Positions 61,759-64,000 of a stretch of DNA of 64,000 nucleotides are shown piece by piece. A model generated the notes under the pieces. It saw only the letters and a list, made by a program, of their open reading frames with translations, had not been told where the DNA came from and made no database searches. The stretch is from Candidatus Pedobacter colombiensis (GTDB taxonomy: Bacteria > Bacteroidota > Bacteroidia > Sphingobacteriales > Sphingobacteriaceae). The stretch covers positions 806,001 to 870,000 of the forward strand of contig CP119313.1 in NCBI GenBank assembly GCA_029202485.1, in the 5' to 3' direction. How positions within the stretch are numbered: the first letter of the stretch is position 1; each line of letters starts with the position of its first letter. A program made the position numbers and the translations under genes.

Positions 61759-63243
61759 ATGAAAAGAATTATATTCGCAATTATAGCCATTCTGAGTTTA
61801 AGCTCTTGCAAGAAATGGCTTTCCATTTCACCTAAATCGGAAATTGCCTCCACTGAGCTTTTTAAATCGGAACAAGGCTTTAAAGATGCGCTGATGGGCG
61901 CATATTTATTGATGACTGATAAAGGTACTTATGGATTTGAAAGCACCATAGGTTTTGTAGATGTTTTGGCTCAACAATATCCAACAACAGCTTCCGGACA
62001 TCCTTATGCCAATGTCTCTACCTACCAATATCTTAATGGAACGGTAATGGGCATGAAGGATAATATCTGGTCAAAAAACTACTCGGTTATTGCCAATTTG
62101 AACAATATCATCAATACCATTGATAGCTATAAGGATAAGATGCATCCAACCCATTATGCCATGATTAAGGGCGAAGCTCTGGGTTTAAGAGCTTTTATAC
62201 ACCTGGATCTTTATAGACTTTTTGGCTATGGCAATTTGAAAAATGCACCACAAGGTTTAAATGTAGTGGGACTCCCTTATGTCAATACCTACTCTAAGCA
62301 GATTACACAACCAGTGGCGGGTAGAGACTATCTGGACAATGTAGAAAAAGATCTTTTGGCGTCTGAAGCCCTAATGTCTAAGTATGACATTGTTCTGAAT
62401 ACATCAAGTTTCGATCTGGGTGTTGAGATTCCAAACCAGGATCAATTTTACAATAACAGAAGAATGCGTTTTAATTATTACGCGGTTAAAGCCACTCAAG
62501 CCCGTTTGTATCTATGGAAAGGAGACTATGAGAAGGCCAGAGATGCAGCAGAAATCGTAACGACCAAAGGGTGGGGTACCCTGGTATCCTTTAACAACGG
62601 TAATATCAATGATCCGAATGCAGTAAACAAGGATTATACCTTTAGCACCGAGCATATCTTTGCCTTGAATGTGCAGAATATGTTCGAATATATTAAACCT
62701 TATATTGACCAATATGGACCGGATGGATTAAATACAAATAACCAGAGGTTAGCGCATAGCGGTAGCATTGCTAATACCTTATATGAAATCAGTACTAAGG
62801 ACGGGATGTCTCTTTCTGATTATAGGTATAAGGAGCTTTATAAAAAGATTTCTCAAACGGATTATCTATTATTAAAATTTACCTATGTGACCAATTCAAC
62901 TTTCAAAGACCGCATGCCTTTGATCAAGCTGCCGGAGATGTTTTATATTTTAGCTGAGTGTTATAATGAACTTGGTAATAGTTTGTTGGCGGTACAGCAA
63001 CTAAACACGGTACGTACCAATAGAGGGATTGCAACGACCTACAAGCTCAGTGAAAGTTTAAATCAAGAGCAGGTACGGGCCGAAATACAGCTGGAATACC
63101 GTAAAGAATTTGTGAGTGAAGGCCAACTCTTCTATTTCTATAAACGAAGAGGCAATTTGACTATTCCAAATACCAACAAAGCGATGGACAATAGCGTATA
63201 TGTGCTACCCCTTCCACAACGAGAAATCGAACTGGGCAATTAA
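61759..63243 (+). CDS. SusD/RagB-family surface lipoprotein, second locus
   Basis: A 494-aa protein. The ATG giving MKRIIFAIIAILSLSSC was chosen: it opens a lipoprotein signal (Cys17) and follows the SusC stop, whereas the longer frame overlaps SusC. Features: GEALGLRAFIHLDLYRLFGYGN, ATQARLYLWKGDYEKARDAAEIV (TPR-like), KLPEMFYILAECYNELGNSLLAVQQLNTVR and EYRKEFVSEGQLFYFYKRRGN. Partner of the STN-SusC upstream, followed after 27 bp by a DUF4843 lipoprotein. Confidence 0.92.
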   Translation: MKRIIFAIIAILSLSSCKKWLSISPKSEIASTELFKSEQGFKDALMGAYLLMTDKGTYGFESTIGFVDVLAQQYPTTASGHPYANVSTYQYLNGTVMGMKDNIWSKNYSVIANLNNIINTIDSYKDKMHPTHYAMIKGEALGLRAFIHLDLYRLFGYGNLKNAPQGLNVVGLPYVNTYSKQITQPVAGRDYLDNVEKDLLASEALMSKYDIVLNTSSFDLGVEIPNQDQFYNNRRMRFNYYAVKATQARLYLWKGDYEKARDAAEIVTTKGWGTLVSFNNGNINDPNAVNKDYTFSTEHIFALNVQNMFEYIKPYIDQYGPDGLNTNNQRLAHSGSIANTLYEISTKDGMSLSDYRYKELYKKISQTDYLLLKFTYVTNSTFKDRMPLIKLPEMFYILAECYNELGNSLLAVQQLNTVRTNRGIATTYKLSESLNQEQVRAEIQLEYRKEFVSEGQLFYFYKRRGNLTIPNTNKAMDNSVYVLPLPQREIELGN

Positions 63244-63270
63244 TGGTTAAAATTCTAGCACCAAAATATT

Positions 63271-64000
63271 ATGAAAAGAAATAAAGCAATTTTTAATCTT
63301 TCGCTCTTCCTTCTGTTGCTTCTGGGCGCTTGCAAGAAAGAGCAGTTGAAAATCTATGAGGATAAATCCCCATCCCTGTATGGGCTTTCCGGTTATTCGT
63401 ATTCCTTTATTGAGGATCTTACAGCGCAAACGAAGACCATCTACCTTACGGTCAGGCTATCCGGTGAACTGAAGAATTATGATCGTAACTTCAAAATAGA
63501 GACGGTCTTCGATAGTACAACTACTGCCAAACCCGAATGGTTCGAAATTAAAGAAGGTGTATTACCCAAGAATAGCACTGAAGGGCGTGTCGCCATTGTC
63601 TTGAAACGTAATAAAACTGTAGATACCTCTTTAGTTAACCTGACTGTACGACTTTTACCTTCAAATGAGTTGGGTACGATGCTTGGTACGATGTCCAAAG
63701 TAACCTGGACGGCTAAGATCATCCAACCTGTTAACTGGTCATGGATGCGCTATTATTTGGGGGCGGATTTTTCTACAGGCTGGTACCAATTTGTAATGCA
63801 GGTAACTGGAAGAACCTCTTTTCCTTACTATCCTACCTTAGCGAGCTCTGACCCTGTAACTTGGTGGATGTCGGCAGGTGAAATACAAGCCTGGGGATTG
63901 AAAGTGAAAGAAGCACTTATCGAGTATAATCTGCAACACCCGAATGATCCTTTTATTCACAATGATGGTCCCAAAAAAGGCCTTCCAGTTGTCTTTTACT
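63271..64000 (+). CDS. DUF4843-family lipoprotein (partial, 3' end outside window)
   Basis: The frame is open from the ATG to the window end (243 codons seen). Lipoprotein signal MKRNKAIFNLSLFLLLLLGAC with Cys21. The mature part (KIYEDKSPSLYGLSGYSYSF, TIYLTVRLSGELKNYDRNFK, NSTEGRVAIVLKRN) matches the DUF4843 pattern, a lipoprotein family routinely encoded directly after SusD in FecI/FecR-SusCD loci, often before a PKD-domain lipoprotein and TlpA or peptidase genes. Role unknown; presumably part of the surface complex. Confidence 0.82.
   Translation, partial: MKRNKAIFNLSLFLLLLLGACKKEQLKIYEDKSPSLYGLSGYSYSFIEDLTAQTKTIYLTVRLSGELKNYDRNFKIETVFDSTTTAKPEWFEIKEGVLPKNSTEGRVAIVLKRNKTVDTSLVNLTVRLLPSNELGTMLGTMSKVTWTAKIIQPVNWSWMRYYLGADFSTGWYQFVMQVTGRTSFPYYPTLASSDPVTWWMSAGEIQAWGLKVKEALIEYNLQHPNDPFIHNDGPKKGLPVVFY

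Overview
The window looks like a chromosomal segment from a plant-polysaccharide-degrading Bacteroidota, most likely a Pedobacter-like Sphingobacteriaceae. Support: three SusC/SusD pairs, FecI/FecR-type sigma/anti-sigma pairs, many secreted CAZymes with SPI/SPII signal peptides, A/C-rich leaders instead of strong Shine-Dalgarno sites, and moderate-to-low GC. The genus is an inference. No tRNA, rRNA, CRISPR array or complete insertion sequence was seen.

Region 1 (about 0.3-33.7 kb) is a large polysaccharide utilisation locus for pectin: rhamnogalacturonan I/homogalacturonan with arabinan and galactan side chains. Forward genes encode GH39, PL9 and GH115, then, after a reverse CE15 gene, GH105, two PL22-type oligogalacturonate-lyase propellers and a SusC/SusD pair. 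A 22-bp perfect-stem terminator separates these from reverse GH43 and GH2 genes. A forward pair (CE12 rhamnogalacturonan acetylesterase, GH127/146 beta-L-arabinofuranosidase) follows, then a five-gene reverse operon (GH51, GH51, GH97, GH43, GH43) diverging from a GntR-type regulator with a sugar-sensor-like C-terminal domain. A 39-bp palindrome lies in that divergent promoter. PL9, PL22 and GH105 would cut the backbone, CE12 would deacetylate it, GH51/GH43/GH127 would strip arabinose, GH2/GH97 would remove galactose or arabinopyranose, and GH115 plus CE15 would deal with (methyl)glucuronic acid. SusCD imports the oligosaccharides.

Region 2 (33.7-41.5 kb) is housekeeping and transport: a MarC-family membrane protein, two APC-superfamily amino-acid permeases, a membrane pyrophosphatase (HppA, K+-dependent type), and an Rpn-family PD-(D/E)XK nuclease. 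Next to the nuclease is a frameshifted, internally deleted remnant of a comM/yifB gene. A 556-bp intergenic region holds an exactly 11-nt-phased ACGG array ending in a strong hairpin.

Region 3 (41.9-53.4 kb) is a FecI-FecR-SusC(STN)-SusD locus without carbohydrate enzymes. It carries a small secreted protein, a DUF4397-like lipoprotein and two nearly identical tandem TlpA/thioredoxin-fold proteins. The SusC leader has a seven-codon mini-ORF and an overlapping set of helices, one arm of which abuts the SusC start.

Region 4 (53.4-64 kb) has a PIF1/RecD-like helicase, a structured intergenic element, a small unknown protein, and a second FecI-FecR-SusC(STN)-SusD-DUF4843 locus that runs off the window. 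Its SusC leader repeats the mini-ORF-plus-hairpins layout.
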